Source: Emiliania huxleyi CCMP1516 (Eukaryota; Haptophyta; Isochrysidales; Noelaerhabdaceae). From it: a stretch of DNA of 64,000 nucleotides. The notes beneath the pieces are model-generated. The model worked only from the letters and a program-made list of their open reading frames with translations, ran no database searches and was not told the DNA's origin. The stretch's first letter is position 1. Each line of letters opens with the position of its first letter. Location of the stretch: contig NW_005201192.1 in NCBI RefSeq assembly GCF_000372725.1, positions 124,001-188,000 on the forward strand, given 5' to 3'. Below are positions 11,501-21,099 of the stretch, piece by piece. A program made the position numbers and the translations under genes.

Positions 11501-11611
11501 TCGGGCACCTGGAGGGCGGCGATAGTCGCGCAGCTGCGCTTGCCGCCTCGTCAGATGGCGGCGCTGGTGCTGCTACCCGTGCTGATAGGCTGGCATGCAT
11601 GGTCGGGCTGA
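8551..11611 (+). CDS. lipase maturation factor (LMF1/LMF2-like)
   Basis: LMF proteins are multi-pass ER membrane proteins needed for folding and dimerisation of secreted lipases. Proposed exons are 8551-9540, 9631-10119, 10198-10635 and 10709-11611, giving 939 aa. Introns 1 and 3 have GC donors; intron 2 a GT donor. Family motifs in order: GEYWLTRVALLRGIGLLYVFAF, SLVNNASRLLPAHSWEWAALELGFLAIFLAPEW, LLFRWHLFRLLLGAGLSRL, HHETQPMPTPLAWLLH, SGNVGFANWAALVPALALLDD, YDRWFLVNAYSGSFG, WSSPLHHRLSW and YRFSSLAALLQRGEWWERE. An unusual insertion of about 45 residues, with cysteines at CTDQPG, YTCAQL, SACST, RATCPLACG and PRCDG, resembles a ShK/PLAC-type cysteine module. It sits in a lumenal loop after ALAPHQPAPR. 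Introns 1 and 2 are multiples of three and read through, so unspliced translation also looks open. Family call is secure; exon edges moderate. Confidence 0.88.
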
Positions 11612-12041
11612 CGCGAGCGAACTGCAGCTCGAGGTCGAGCTCCGATGAATTTTCATCGGAGCAGACGGAGGGAATTTGTGTGCTGACTCACGTGTCCGCG
11701 GTCCTCCTCTGTACGGCGGCTCTACTACCGACGCCCCCGCGAGTCCCCTGCCGTGTCTGGGAGAGGATTGGACCGAATGTATTTGTTTCTAGCCGATGCC
11801 GTGGAAGATGTAATCCACGCCCACACCACATGGAAGATACTAGCGCTCATGCAAATCAACACACACCCGCGCACACGTCGGTGTCACCGTAACGGAAACG
11901 GTGTGTGTGCCGCGCGCCAACGGTACACGACTCACGAGGCGCAGGAGAGAGGAGTCATGCTGGGGACATACACATGCAGGAGACTCGGGCCTGGACCCGC
12001 GCGGCCCTGAAAGGGCCTGCGCTCTCATTCATGCGGCTCGC
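11612..12041. other. intergenic
   Basis: The 3' flanks of two convergent genes. The open frame of the upstream gene would continue if unspliced, but family similarity ends at 11611. No repeat or RNA gene recognised. Confidence 0.4.
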
Positions 12042-15000
12042 TCAGAGCGCTATGGAGAGGCCTGCGCGCACAGCCGTCGACGCACGGCGGCCGTCTCCGG
12101 ACTCGGCCGCCCGGTCGAGCGGCAAGCTCGCCTGCAGCTCGACGGCGCCAGCGTCGCCGAGCTCCGTCTGCCGCGAGGGGGGGAAGGGGGGGGGGGCAAG
12201 GGGGGGCGTGAGGCCATCCCGAGGCGGGCAAGACGCGAGGTGGCGCTGGGCTCTGTGCGCCGCGAGACGGGGCGGGCTCACCCTCTGAGTGACGATCATC
12301 TCTGCGCCGCCGCCACCGCCGCTGCGGCGGCGCCCTAGCGCGGCGCGGAGGCGCGCGTCGAGGGTCAGCCCCGTGATCGCCGGCTGCGCGCCAAGGCTGC
12401 GCTCTGCCTGCGGCCGCGGAGGCTCCTCCGCGCGCGCGAGTCGCACGCAAGCGGAGAGCTCCGCAGAGAGCTCGCCGCTGGCCGACTCGCGCCGAGCTCG
12501 AGCGACTCGCGCCGACCTCGCCGACTGCGCCGGGGCGAGCGGCGCGGCGGGCGGCTCGAGGGTGGGCGCGCCGCCTTGCGCCGCCCCCTCCGACGCCCCC
12601 GCCACTGGCGACGGCGGCGTCGCCCCGCCCCTCGGGGCGGCGAGGACGGCGTGGTGCAGCGCCTGCTGCTGGCCTTGGGCGGCGTGCGCGCTGGAGAGGC
12701 GTCCCCGCTCGAGCCCCCCCCACTCGGGCCCCCGCTGGGCGACGGAAGCGGCGGGGGGGCTGGCGGCGCCGTTCGCCGCCTCCGCGGAGTCCGAGGGCGG
12801 GGATGGTGGCGGGGGAGGCGGAGAAGAGCCTTGGGCAAGCGCGTGCTGCGGCGAAGAGCCCGCGCCCAAGGAGGGTGCCGGAGGCTGGGCGGGGAGCGGC
12901 GTGCGGGTGGATCCGCCGGGGGGCCGCGCGCCAGGCGGGCCCTCCTGCCCCGCCCCGCCGGCAGTCTCCCCGACCCCCACCCGCACCGCCGCGACACCGA
13001 CACTGTGTGTCCAGCTCCACTCTCCTCCGCGGCGCTTCGAACTGGCGGCTCCGGTCCGCCCGTCGCGCCGCCGCGCGTCGAGGAGCCGGAGCAGCCGCCA
13101 GCGGCGCGGCTCGCAACGCAGCTCGGTGCTCGAGATCGCTCCCTCCGCTGAGCGGCGCCAGCCGAGCGTACCCGTCCACCTCCTCTCCTCGCCGTCGAGC
13201 GAGAGGCGGGCGAGGAGAGGCAGCAAAGCGAGCGAAGACGCACCCTCGCCTACAGCGAGAGCGGCGTGGCGGGTGAGCGCCTGCCCGCAATCCGAGGGAG
13301 CGACGGCTCGGCTCGCGGCGCCGCGGGCGCGCGACGCCGCCGCCGCGCCGCCCTCGCGGCCCGCCCGCCGCCCCGGCGGCGCTTGTGTCGCCGTCCCTCG
13401 CCCGGGGCGCGGGAAGGGTACTGGAGCCGCTGTGGAAGGGAGCGAAGAGCGGGGCAGCCGAGGGGCGGCGCTGCCGAGCATGAGCTCCCTCGCCGCCGCC
13501 TCGGCGCGCGTCTCGCACATCGGCGCCGCCTGGAGGCGAGCCTGCAGCCGCCGGTCGAGCGAGGCAGCCAGGGGACGGGCGGGGGACGCACGCGGACTCT
13601 CGCGGCTCTTCGCGGCGCCCCCGCCCGCGCGGCCGCCCCGGCGGCCGCCCTCCGGCCCGCCGAGGCGCACGACCCCGCCGGACACGCTAGCGCCCACCCG
13701 CCCCGCAGCAACCCTCGCGTGGACCGCCACGGACGCCTGCTCGTGCGCCCCTCCGCAGGCCAAACTCCCGCCCAGCCATGGCCCGTCCACGCCTCGCAGC
13801 AGCGAGCCCCAGCCCGCCGAGCCGCGCCCGCCCGGCGCGACCGCCCTGCCCGCCGCGCCGCCTCCCTCTCGGAGGCGCGCGCTCACGGTGCACACCGCGC
13901 TCGCGTTTGCGCCCGGCAGCTCGAGCCGGCGAGTCATCGCACGCAACAGCACGGGCGCGACCTGCACCGGACGGGCACGCGCGGGGTCGGGCTCCTGGCC
14001 TCCCCGCTCCCCCGCCGTCGCCCCCACACACACCTCCACGGCGGGCGAGCGCAGAGCCACCGCCGCAGCGCCGCCTCCGTCGAGCGCGGCTGTCAGCCGG
14101 CAGCCGCCAAGCCCGCGGCCCATGCCTCGGCCTGCCCCGCCGGCCGCTCCCGGGGCGGCGGGCGTCGACTTGCGCGGAGGGGCCGGAGTCTCGCCCCTGG
14201 CCTCGCCCTGCCGCCCGCCCTGCCGCCCGCCCTGCCGCCCGCCCTGCCGCCCGCCCTCCTGCGACCCGCTCCGCTTCTCCCTCCCTCGAACCAGCCTCTC
14301 CCAGAGCGGCGCCGGGCCGCGCGACGGCGACGGAAGAGGGATGGCCCGAGGGATGGCCCTCGACGCGGAGGCCGCAGCAGCCTCGCGCGAGGCCGGCTCG
14401 GCGGCACTCGGGGCAGCGACGCGCGCGGGGGTCGGAGCATCGCGGTTGGAAGACAGGCCCGCGGGCAGGGCGAGCGAGGCGCCGCCGCGGCCGCTCGAGA
14501 CCCAGCCGACGGCGTCTTGGAGGACGAGGCCACCGTCAGAGAGGTCAAGGGAGCAGCTCGACGCCTGCAGCGTCCCTGCGAACCCGCCTCCCGCCTGCAG
14601 CCCGCGGAGCGCGTCGCCCGCGTCGGCCCGGCCAAGGCGGCGGCGCGCCAGCTCGAGCAGCGACGGCGAGTCTCGCCCCCAGCGCACCAGCCGGTGGGCA
14701 GCCCCGCCCGGCGCCAGCCCGGACGCACCCGCTCCCGCCAGGTGCTCGCTCGCCCCGAGTCGGACCGCCGGCGGGACAGACCACTGCACGCGCACCGGCC
14801 CAGCCGCATGAGCGGCGCCGAGGCTGCTCGAGAGGGTGAGCCCGCGCGAGCGCAGCCGCAGCTGGCCGGCGGAGAGGCGGGTCGCGCCGCGGCACTCGTA
14901 GGTCGCGCCGCCATCGCCGTCGAGACGCACCACCAGGCAGTCTGTTGAGACTGAAACCGCCGCGCTGCTGCCTGGCTCGCCCGCGAGGGACTTGTGCAGC

Positions 15001-15134
15001 AGGACGTCCTCGCGGGGGAACGGGCCGTGCTTGGGCCGGACGACCCGTAGACGACGAGCTGACACCTCCATCGACACGCTGCTGCCGTCGCGGGAGAGGA
15101 GCAGCGGCGGAGGGCCCATATCAGAACCCGCCAC
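12042..15134 (-). CDS. long unrecognised protein, possible beta-barrel
   Basis: An open frame of 1030 aa whose N-terminal 130 residues look like genuine protein (SVSMEVSARRLRVVRPKHGPF, AVSVSTDCLVVRL, TRLSAGQLRLRSRGLTLSSSL). Alternating hydrophobic/polar strands recur, for example TLQASSCSLDLSDGGLVLQD and ASVAVHARVAAGRVGASVSGG. It ends VELQASLPLDR ... RASTAVRAGLSIAL, reminiscent of an outer-membrane beta-strand terminus. Between these are Gly/Arg/Pro-rich stretches, including a four-copy GRQG repeat, that are probably unspliced introns or loops. The opposite strand is also open for 840 codons at 12289-14811, an effect of extreme GC content. The minus frame is preferred for its hydrophobic patterning. 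A plastid outer-envelope protein is possible, but I do not recognise the family. Confidence 0.45.
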   Translation of the reverse strand: MAGSDMGPPPLLLSRDGSSVSMEVSARRLRVVRPKHGPFPREDVLLHKSLAGEPGSSAAVSVSTDCLVVRLDGDGGATYECRGATRLSAGQLRLRSRGLTLSSSLGAAHAAGPVRVQWSVPPAVRLGASEHLAGAGASGLAPGGAAHRLVRWGRDSPSLLELARRRLGRADAGDALRGLQAGGGFAGTLQASSCSLDLSDGGLVLQDAVGWVSSGRGGASLALPAGLSSNRDAPTPARVAAPSAAEPASREAAAASASRAIPRAIPLPSPSRGPAPLWERLVRGREKRSGSQEGGRQGGRQGGRQGGRQGEARGETPAPPRKSTPAAPGAAGGAGRGMGRGLGGCRLTAALDGGGAAAVALRSPAVEVCVGATAGERGGQEPDPARARPVQVAPVLLRAMTRRLELPGANASAVCTVSARLREGGGAAGRAVAPGGRGSAGWGSLLRGVDGPWLGGSLACGGAHEQASVAVHARVAAGRVGASVSGGVVRLGGPEGGRRGGRAGGGAAKSRESPRASPARPLAASLDRRLQARLQAAPMCETRAEAAARELMLGSAAPRLPRSSLPSTAAPVPFPRPGRGTATQAPPGRRAGREGGAAAASRARGAASRAVAPSDCGQALTRHAALAVGEGASSLALLPLLARLSLDGEERRWTGTLGWRRSAEGAISSTELRCEPRRWRLLRLLDARRRDGRTGAASSKRRGGEWSWTHSVGVAAVRVGVGETAGGAGQEGPPGARPPGGSTRTPLPAQPPAPSLGAGSSPQHALAQGSSPPPPPPSPPSDSAEAANGAASPPAASVAQRGPEWGGLERGRLSSAHAAQGQQQALHHAVLAAPRGGATPPSPVAGASEGAAQGGAPTLEPPAAPLAPAQSARSARVARARRESASGELSAELSACVRLARAEEPPRPQAERSLGAQPAITGLTLDARLRAALGRRRSGGGGGAEMIVTQRVSPPRLAAHRAQRHLASCPPRDGLTPPLAPPPFPPSRQTELGDAGAVELQASLPLDRAAESGDGRRASTAVRAGLSIAL
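14213..14256. repeat. 12-bp minisatellite
   Basis: About four tandem copies of TGCCGCCCGCCC lie inside the long minus-strand frame and encode GRQG repeats there if translated. It may be intronic. Confidence 0.75.
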
Positions 15135-15185
15135 CGTTTACTACGAGCCTCGCGCCACAAGCGAAACGACAAAAAACACACTTTT

Positions 15186-15292
15186 CGCCGGTTAGTGCAC
15201 TAACCTCCGAGAAACCCTTCGAATCGCTCCTCATCGCAAACCCTGTCAGCAGAGTCCTCCTACGGGAATGTACGTAAGAGCCACATAGAAAA
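15186..15292 (-). repeat. dispersed repeat R1 (hairpin-bearing)
   Basis: About 105 bp. One end holds GGTTAGTGCACTAACC, a perfect palindrome. The body includes a GGGTTTGCGATGAGGAGCGA-type core (GGTTTGCGATGAGGAGCGAT here), and the other end has a CTTACGTACATTCCCGTAGG motif. Three more copies lie at 16288-16402, 21468-21590 and 32903-32972 on the plus strand. Confidence 0.75.
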
Positions 15293-15359
15293 TTTTTAGG
15301 TGCAACGTTGGTTTCTCCGTTTTCTTTCTTTTCTTTTAGCCTCGAACCATCGGAATAGC

Positions 15360-15745
15360 GAACAGGAGGGAGGACCGGGAGGAGAGGGGAGCCCCTTCGG
15401 ATGGGGGGTGGGGAGATCGGGCGGAGGAGCCCTGAGTGGCGATGTCGGGTGAGAGTGTACGTCATGCTCGTGTCTGGTGTTTATACTATCTCCGAGTAGA
15501 GGCAGAGAGAGGGGGCGTTCCGCCGCTAGGGGACACCCAAAGCGCAGAACTAACCCTCGGAGACCTGTGTTTACTTTACGGCCCTTTCCCTGCGAACGCG
15601 CACCCCCCCAGGGCTAGGGCTCTCTAGCCCGTGTACCCTCGAGTAACCCGATGCCGATCATCCGCGGCGGCCCGCTGGGTGCGCTTCTTAGCTCCCCGGC
15701 CCTGGATGTGAGGTTACTGACTGCACTCCAAGTGCTCCAAGGGCG
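15360..15745 (+). repeat. truncated copy of dispersed family X
   Basis: This matches the inverse of about 28480-28850: the AGGACCGGGAGGAG region, the TCTGGTGTTTATAC-like segment, the GGGCTAGGGCTCTCTAG segment, and the common end ACTGCACTCCAAGTGCTCC. It lacks the part of X toward 29380, so it looks truncated at one end with the other end conserved, the usual pattern of retroposon copies. The same terminal segment occurs at 4818-4866. Confidence 0.7.
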
Positions 15746-15814
15746 GCAACACACCCATCAAGCTACAGATCAACGGAGGAGCTGCGCCGTGACCTACAGA
15801 GAGTAGGTAGGTAG

Positions 15815-15882
15815 GTAGAAAGGTGAAGAACAGCCAGGCTCGGACTGGACACCAACGCGGTATGGGTGGACGCTAGACAGAG
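15815..15882 (+). repeat. dispersed repeat beside TAGG microsatellite
   Basis: Nearly identical to 8146-8210 over about 65 bp and likewise preceded by a tetranucleotide microsatellite. Origin unknown. Confidence 0.7.
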
Positions 15883-16287
15883 AGTCAGCTCAGCGGCGCT
15901 GGGGAACGACCAACCCGTAGAGATCAAACCCATGGCCGTGCGGGGGGTGACTCGAGCCCGGTGAGGGAGAACAGAAGCTCAGTCAGCACTGCTGGGTGAC
16001 AAATCTTGGTGCACACGTGACCAACTGTGATCTGAAGGGGGCCGAGGAGGGCGGTGGCACGGAGAGGTGGGCGCGCAGCGAGGCGAGGTGGCCGGCGGCG
16101 ATATCGGTTTGCAGGCTCGCGGCGGACGCCATCACCGAGTCGAGACGCGGCAGCTACGCCCGGAAGGGCGGTGTCGCACGGCGCCCGCCAGCGGACGGCT
16201 CTCTTCTGGCTGCGCACGGGCGCCGACATCTTGGCAAACCTTGGCCCGCAGCCCGCGCCGTAAGCTTTTTCAGTGTACGTCTCTCTC
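15883..16287. other. intergenic between repeats
   Basis: No gene or recognised repeat. Open frames on both strands carry no family features. Confidence 0.35.
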
Positions 16288-16402
16288 TCAGTGTATGTAG
16301 CTCTTACGTACATTCCCGTAGGAGGACTCTGCTGACAGGGTTTGCGATGAGGAGCGACCCGACGGGTTTCTCGGAGGTTAGTGCACCACTAACCGCCGAA
16401 GC
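16288..16402 (+). repeat. dispersed repeat R1
   Basis: Second copy of the hairpin-bearing family, running from AGTGTATGTAGCTCTTACGT to the GGTTAGTGCACCACTAACC hairpin. It lies about 180 bp before the start of the next gene, so it could contribute promoter sequence. Confidence 0.78.
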
Positions 16403-16584
16403 GCAAGCGCTTGGAGCAAGAGAACTGCCACGTATCGGTCTCATACTAGCACCCCACCTCGCGAGCCGACGTTCTGGCTCAGCGAGGTTGCTGCGGAGCA
16501 CTCGCCGGGTCTTTTTTCTTTTTGCTCTTCCGGTACACTTCCCAAGACTGACTGAGACTGACTGTACACTTCCCAAGGCTGCGC

Positions 16585-17280
16585 ATGCTGCTGCCGTCCT
16601 GCTCTATCCCGCCTGTGCGGCCGCTGCTGCTGCACACCGTCGCAACTTCGGGCGTCGCCATGCTGGCGGACCCCGCGCTGGCTACGTCATCGGCGGCGGA
16701 TCTGCCGCCCGCGACATCATTTGAGCCTCAGGGCGACCCGCTGCAGGCGGCGATTCTATTCTCGGTGGTTGCGCTCCCATTTGCCTATTGGTGGTACATC
16801 TCGGTGCCCGAGGCGCGACTCGCGCTTGCAAAGGACAAGCGCCTCAAAGAAGGCGAAACTAAGAGATACCTCGACGAGCTCGCGGACGACCCGAGCGGCA
16901 GGAAGGCCGAGCGCTGGTTCTTCGCCAAGTGGCTGAGACAGAATAAGCCGAGCAGGCCTGCTGCTGCAAAGGCCGCACCAGAGGACGAGGCGGCGGCGCT
17001 ACCGCCAGAGGAGGCGGCGGCGGCGCTACCGCCAGCACCTCCTCCAGAGCCCGCGCGCGACGCTTCGCTTGGGGTGCTATTCAAACCGGCGTCGCTGAAA
17101 GGCAACGCGACGCCGAAGTTTTGGTCGGGAGACAACCCCATCGTCGTCACGATGGGTGGCCTTGCCCTAGCTGGCGTCGTCGCAACAGCGGCGCAGAGCG
17201 GCAGCGGCGCGCACGTGGCCGATATCGTGGTGCTGGGCGCGGGGCTGGCGTTTGGGCTGAGCAGGCTCACCCTCGACTAG
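16585..17280 (+). CDS. two-TM protein, probably plastid-targeted
   Basis: 231 aa, intronless. The N-terminus (VRPLLLHTVATSGVAMLADPALA) resembles the end of a transit or thylakoid signal with an A-x-A cleavage site. A membrane segment at about residues 54-72 (AAILFSVVALPFAYWWYISV) is followed by a basic domain with KRLKEGETKRYLDEL and GRKAERWFFAKWLRQ. A Pro/Ala/Glu linker precedes a second hydrophobic region (about 190-225, VVTMGGLALAGVVATAA and ADIVVLGAGLAFGLS). This layout is seen in small photosynthetic-membrane proteins, but no family is recognised. Additional upstream targeting exons are possible. Confidence 0.6.
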   Translation: MLLPSCSIPPVRPLLLHTVATSGVAMLADPALATSSAADLPPATSFEPQGDPLQAAILFSVVALPFAYWWYISVPEARLALAKDKRLKEGETKRYLDELADDPSGRKAERWFFAKWLRQNKPSRPAAAKAAPEDEAAALPPEEAAAALPPAPPPEPARDASLGVLFKPASLKGNATPKFWSGDNPIVVTMGGLALAGVVATAAQSGSGAHVADIVVLGAGLAFGLSRLTLD

Positions 17281-17447
17281 CGCCTATTCAGAATAATTCT
17301 TTTCTTGCCAGTGGTGGAACAGCTCGCCACTCGAAGCCACACCCAACCTTTTGCGCTCACTGTAGTGCGCGTCGGGCTTGAGGTTCGATACCGAGTTTTG
17401 GCTACGACGGCCCGCAGCGGAACAGGGCAATCCGAGCTACACGCACG

Positions 17448-18668
17448 ATGCTGCGACTTCCCGCAGCCATCCTGCTCGCCCTCACCCCAGCGAGGGCGAC
17501 CCGCCTCCGGCTCGTCAGCTTCAACATCCACGGTTGGCGCGATGCGGACCACACAGACAGGCTCAGCGACCTCATCAAAGCCATCGCAGCCCTTCGGCCC
17601 GACGTGGTCTGCCTGAACGAGGTGCTCTTCCCGTTTGTCGGCCCGCCCAAAGAGGATCCCTACTGGGAGGCTGTGCGCGAGCGGCGCGGCTACCTCCACG
17701 TGCCGCCGGCCGGGAGCAGGCCAGACGAGCGGGACGAAGACAACTATCTGCGGCGGCTCGCTGCCGCGCTGGGCCTGCCGCACATTTGCTTCGGGGCGGC
17801 TGTCGGCACCGACCCAGAGCCGCGCCCGTTTGCGCGCTGCTTCTTTGCGCAGTACCCCTTCGGCAACGCCATCCTCTCGCGCTTCCCTCTCTCCGATGTG
17901 CGTCACTCGCTGCTCTCCGTGTCTCCCGCCGACCTGACGTGCGGCGACCAGCCTCGCACAGACAGCGACTTGGAGCACCGCGCCCTCACCACGGCCCGGC
18001 TGCGGCTGCCGGGAGGCGGGAGCCTCGGCGTCGCTGTCACGCACCTCGACCACAAGGCGGAGGCTCTAACCTTACCCTAACCCTAACCATAACCCTAACC
18101 CTAACCCATACCCTAACCTCGACCACAAGGCGGAGGCTCTGCGAGAGCGGCAGGTCGCCGCCGCCGTCGAGCGATGCGCTGGCGCGTTTGGGTCGCTGCC
18201 GCATGTCCTGTGCGGCGACCTCAACTCTTTCAGCAGGGGAGACATGAGCGCGCGGCAGTGGAGTGAGATCTGCGCGCTGTACGAGAGCCGCGGCTGGGGT
18301 GAGTGAATCGCCATCTCTCGCCCATCTCTCGCCTCTCCCCTCACCGTCTCCCTGCTCGCCGTCTTACTGCTCCTCTCGTCTCACCGTCACGCGGCCGCCC
18401 GGTAGGCTCGCCGCGGCCCGACTCGCTGGTGCGAGCCGTCCTGCACGCCGCCGGCTACTGCGACAGCTTCGGGGCCATCCTCCGACCTGCTGTCCTTCCA
18501 AACGTGCTGCCTCCCCCGACCTGCTGGACGAACACTCGGCTCGACTACGTGCTCCTCTCGCAGGTGGCGGCGGCCGGGGCGGTGCGGGTGACGGCCCACA
18601 AGACGGTGCGGGACTGTGACGTGTCGGACCACTTCCCTGTCTTATGCGAGATTGACATATCGAGATAG
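17448..18668 (+). CDS. secreted endonuclease/exonuclease/phosphatase-fold protein
   Basis: The EEP superfamily covers DNase I-like nucleases, inositol phosphatases and sphingomyelinases. Family signs: LRLVSFNIHGW (metal-binding Asn), PDVVCLNEVLF (catalytic Glu), ILSRFPL, VAVTHLDHKAEALRERQV, HVLCGDLNSF, TRLDYVLLS and SDHFPVLCEI (catalytic Asp-His). The first 17 residues (MLRLPAAILLALTPARA) form a signal peptide. Exons 17448-18056, 18130-18298 and 18406-18668 join in phase to 346 aa. The first intron is the extraordinary part: a telomere-like repeat bracketed by a 25-bp duplication of exon sequence. Without its removal the frame breaks immediately after DHKAEAL. The second intron has a normal GTGAGT donor. 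A phosphodiesterase or nuclease role is likely; substrate unknown. Confidence 0.85.
18057..18129 (+). repeat. telomeric-repeat insertion, candidate 73-bp GC-AG intron
   Basis: Roughly eight CCCTAA-type units, some degenerate, occupy 18067-18116. They are flanked by two identical 25-bp copies of exon sequence, at 18043-18067 and 18116-18140. Each copy contains CACAAG|GCGG. Using GC of the first copy as donor and AG of the second as acceptor removes exactly 73 bp and restores the EEP reading frame. The length matches neighbouring introns. If it is not spliced, the gene is broken here or the assembly is wrong. Confidence 0.75.
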
Positions 18669-19007
18669 ACCCGGTATTCACTCTCCTCGAGCGCAAGGAC
18701 GCGGGGAGCTTCACGCGGAGTTGTCGGAGCTTCGCGCAAAGGTCAAGGACCTGGAGGCCAAGAAGCTCAAGGAGTGAACGCCTTCATCTCAAGGATTAGG
18801 ACATAGTGTTAGTGACTGTCCGTTGTCGGTTATACGGTGTATGTGGGAGTCCCCACTCCCATTATTGAGACGACGCTTTTGTCTTCGAATCTTGACTAAC
18901 AGCTTTCGTGAAGGATGGATTGAAAAACATTCGAACAAAGAAGAGGCGACGGGAGGAACCGGCAGAGGATGCAGTGACGTGACACACACACACACACTCA
19001 CACCGCA

Positions 19008-19043
<36 letters not shown>

Positions 19044-19814
19044 GCTCACCCACGCGCACCGGGCCTTGCACTTTGAATGCCGTGGGGCTCCTGTCGTTAG
19101 ACGTGGAGACGCGAGGGTTGCCCCCCCTTGCCCCACCACCTCGTAGAGCTGTTTAACATTAACTTTGGGCCTAACAGTTGCGCTATCGTGTTGGCTTGAA
19201 ATCCTTAACGTTGTTCAAGTGTTCACCCCAGCCCATGCTGTTACTGTTTGTTACTGTTGTTACTGTTGTTCAGCGGTCAGCAAGCAGAAAATCCCAAAAA
19301 AACCGGGTAAACCCCGAAATACCTGGGGTTTCCCGGGTATTTCGGGTATTACCCGCACTGGACGCTGGAGATCGTCGTGGGTCACTGCCAGGCCTTCCTT
19401 ATTGTTGTTCAGCCGGCCTAACGTTAGCTACTGTTGTTGGGGAGCCCCACTGTTGTTCTGTTGTTACTGTTAACACTAGCAACACTGTTCAGCTCCCAAC
19501 GTTAAACAGCTCCTACCACCTCGTGTGTGTGGAGAAGTTTACTTACCTTACCTTACCTTACCTTTCGGTGCTACCCCCCTGTCGCGCCTATCTGTATCTC
19601 TCGCTCTCTGCCAACTGCCTTGCTCTCTCCACCACCTCGGTCGCGAGAGGTGGAGGTCTCTGACGTGTCGGTGTGTCCCTGCACCCTGGGAGCTGAAACA
19701 CGAGTGTGCCGTACTCCGTCCGAGAGCGCAGCACGAGCACGGAGCAGCGCAGTGTGCGCACCTCCCGAGCAAGCGTGGAGCAAGGTGCGGGCTGACCGGT
19801 GCAAGTGCAATGTG
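18669..19814. other. intergenic with AC array and inverted repeat
   Basis: 18690-18777 encodes a short coiled-coil-like tail (ELRAKVKDLEAKKLKE then stop) with no upstream partner, perhaps a last-exon relic. 18979-19042 is an AC-rich microsatellite. 19301-19361 holds an imperfect inverted repeat with arms around CCCCGAAATACC and GGTATTTCGGG. 19240-19500 is rich in TTGTTACTG units, and TTACC units occur near 19540-19562. No gene supported. Confidence 0.45.
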
Positions 19815-20960
19815 TCACGCCCCCGTGCAGTTGAGTCTCCCTTCAACGCACGCCGTCAGGCGACCCTGTTCCTCCGCGGTAAGCTCCCTGCTGTACGTGC
19901 CAAAACTGTTCTTCTTCTGCCACGGCTGCGGCTCCTTGTAGCCGTACAAGAATGAGAACGTAAGTGGCTCGTTGTATTCCTGGCCGACGAGCGTCGGACA
20001 GCCGTTCTCCTTGTAGTCGTTCCAGTCAAAGGAGCTGCTCTCCTTCAAGTCGTCGGCGGTAAGTCGGCAAGCCTGCGCCTGCGCCTGCGCCTGCCCCTGG
20101 AGCTGCCGCTGCGTTCCAAGTCTGCGACGAGAAGCCAGCAAAGGAGGGCAAATGGCCTGGTAGGGAAGGATGGTCGCGAGCACGCTGCCGTTGAGCTGCC
20201 ATTGGTGGATGCAGTTGCAATACCGCTCCGCCGTGTGCTGCTGGGAGGGGATGACCTGGGCGAGGCAATTCTGGCAGCCGTGACCAGTCATGGGGTCGTA
20301 AGTGGTTGTGCAGCTGGTCGGATCGCGGAGGAGGAAGTCGGGCGGGTAGATGCCATTCAGCCAGGCGTCCTTGTAGTCGCCCGCAGAGATAACATTCGTC
20401 GGCGCAATGGCGTGGAAGAAGGCGAGGTTGGAGCCACCCAGCTGCGACGGGCAGCCCGACTGCTCAGGCTCGCAGTTTGGGGCGCCGGTTGAGGCGTTGA
20501 CTCCAAGCGATAGGTCTAGCTTGTCCGAGTCCACATCGTTGGTCGTGATTGGATTGTTGGGCAGGTCGGGCGCCCGCCGATCCCAGATGTGAAAGAAGCA
20601 GTTTACCTCGGGCTCAGTCCAGCTAGTGACGCTGGAAGCAAGGCAGACGAACTCGCCGAAGTTGAACGCGCCGCCGCCAATGACCGGGTCGCGGACACCT
20701 GTGCTGTACATATGCTCCTGCGGCGCGTCATTTGGCGACGGCGCCATGAATGTCGTGATGGAGTTCATGGCGCGCACGTCAATATTGGTCGGGCACTTGG
20801 GGCAAGTGGTGGTGGAGTTGAAGTTGGCCTCGGTCGTCTCTTCGGCGATGTCTGGATGCACGCCCCGGGCGAGCATAGCCTTCACAACGTCCTCCTTGAC
20901 CACGGTGCAATCTGGCTCGAAGTACGGGTCGAGATCGCCGTTCTTGCACATGAGGCCCAT
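19815..20960 (-). CDS. cysteine-rich hypothetical protein (5' end uncertain)
   Basis: 381 aa from the first Met. The frame is open further upstream with ACCTDFHLINCPF just before it, so the N-terminus and any signal peptide are probably in an earlier exon not located. About 18 cysteines are spread along the chain (CTVVKEDV, TTCPKCPTN, EFVCLAS, EVNCFFHIWD, GCQNCLAQ, RYCNCIHQW, NGCPTLVG, ACVEGRLNC), along with potential N-glycosylation sites, which suggests an extracellular or lumenal protein. A Gln/Ala run lies near residue 290. FHIWDRRAPDLPNNP and HQWQLNGSVLATILPYQ look like folded-domain sequence, but no family is recognised. The upstream flank is a degenerate repeat tract that may have displaced its 5' part. 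Confidence 0.6.
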   Translation of the reverse strand: MGLMCKNGDLDPYFEPDCTVVKEDVVKAMLARGVHPDIAEETTEANFNSTTTCPKCPTNIDVRAMNSITTFMAPSPNDAPQEHMYSTGVRDPVIGGGAFNFGEFVCLASSVTSWTEPEVNCFFHIWDRRAPDLPNNPITTNDVDSDKLDLSLGVNASTGAPNCEPEQSGCPSQLGGSNLAFFHAIAPTNVISAGDYKDAWLNGIYPPDFLLRDPTSCTTTYDPMTGHGCQNCLAQVIPSQQHTAERYCNCIHQWQLNGSVLATILPYQAICPPLLASRRRLGTQRQLQGQAQAQAQACRLTADDLKESSSFDWNDYKENGCPTLVGQEYNEPLTFSFLYGYKEPQPWQKKNSFGTYSRELTAEEQGRLTACVEGRLNCTGA

Positions 20961-21099
20961 GAACGGGCAGTTGATGAGGTGGAAGTCGGTGCAGCAGGCG
21001 TGCGGTAGCGACGCGGAAGGAGAGCTCCCACTCGGAATCCCCGGCCTCGTTTGCTTGAATGACCGCAGTCGTGAATCCCAAACGGTTTCAAATTACCCG

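Noticed and set aside
12289-14811. 840-codon open frame on the plus strand
   Set aside because: It overlaps the minus-strand 1030-codon frame and is almost entirely Arg/Pro/Ala/Ser low complexity. Open frames on both strands are expected at this GC content.
18067-18116. A chromosome end
   Set aside because: The telomere-like tract is only about 49 bp, is flanked on both sides by the same gene, and is followed by more than 45 kb of ordinary sequence.
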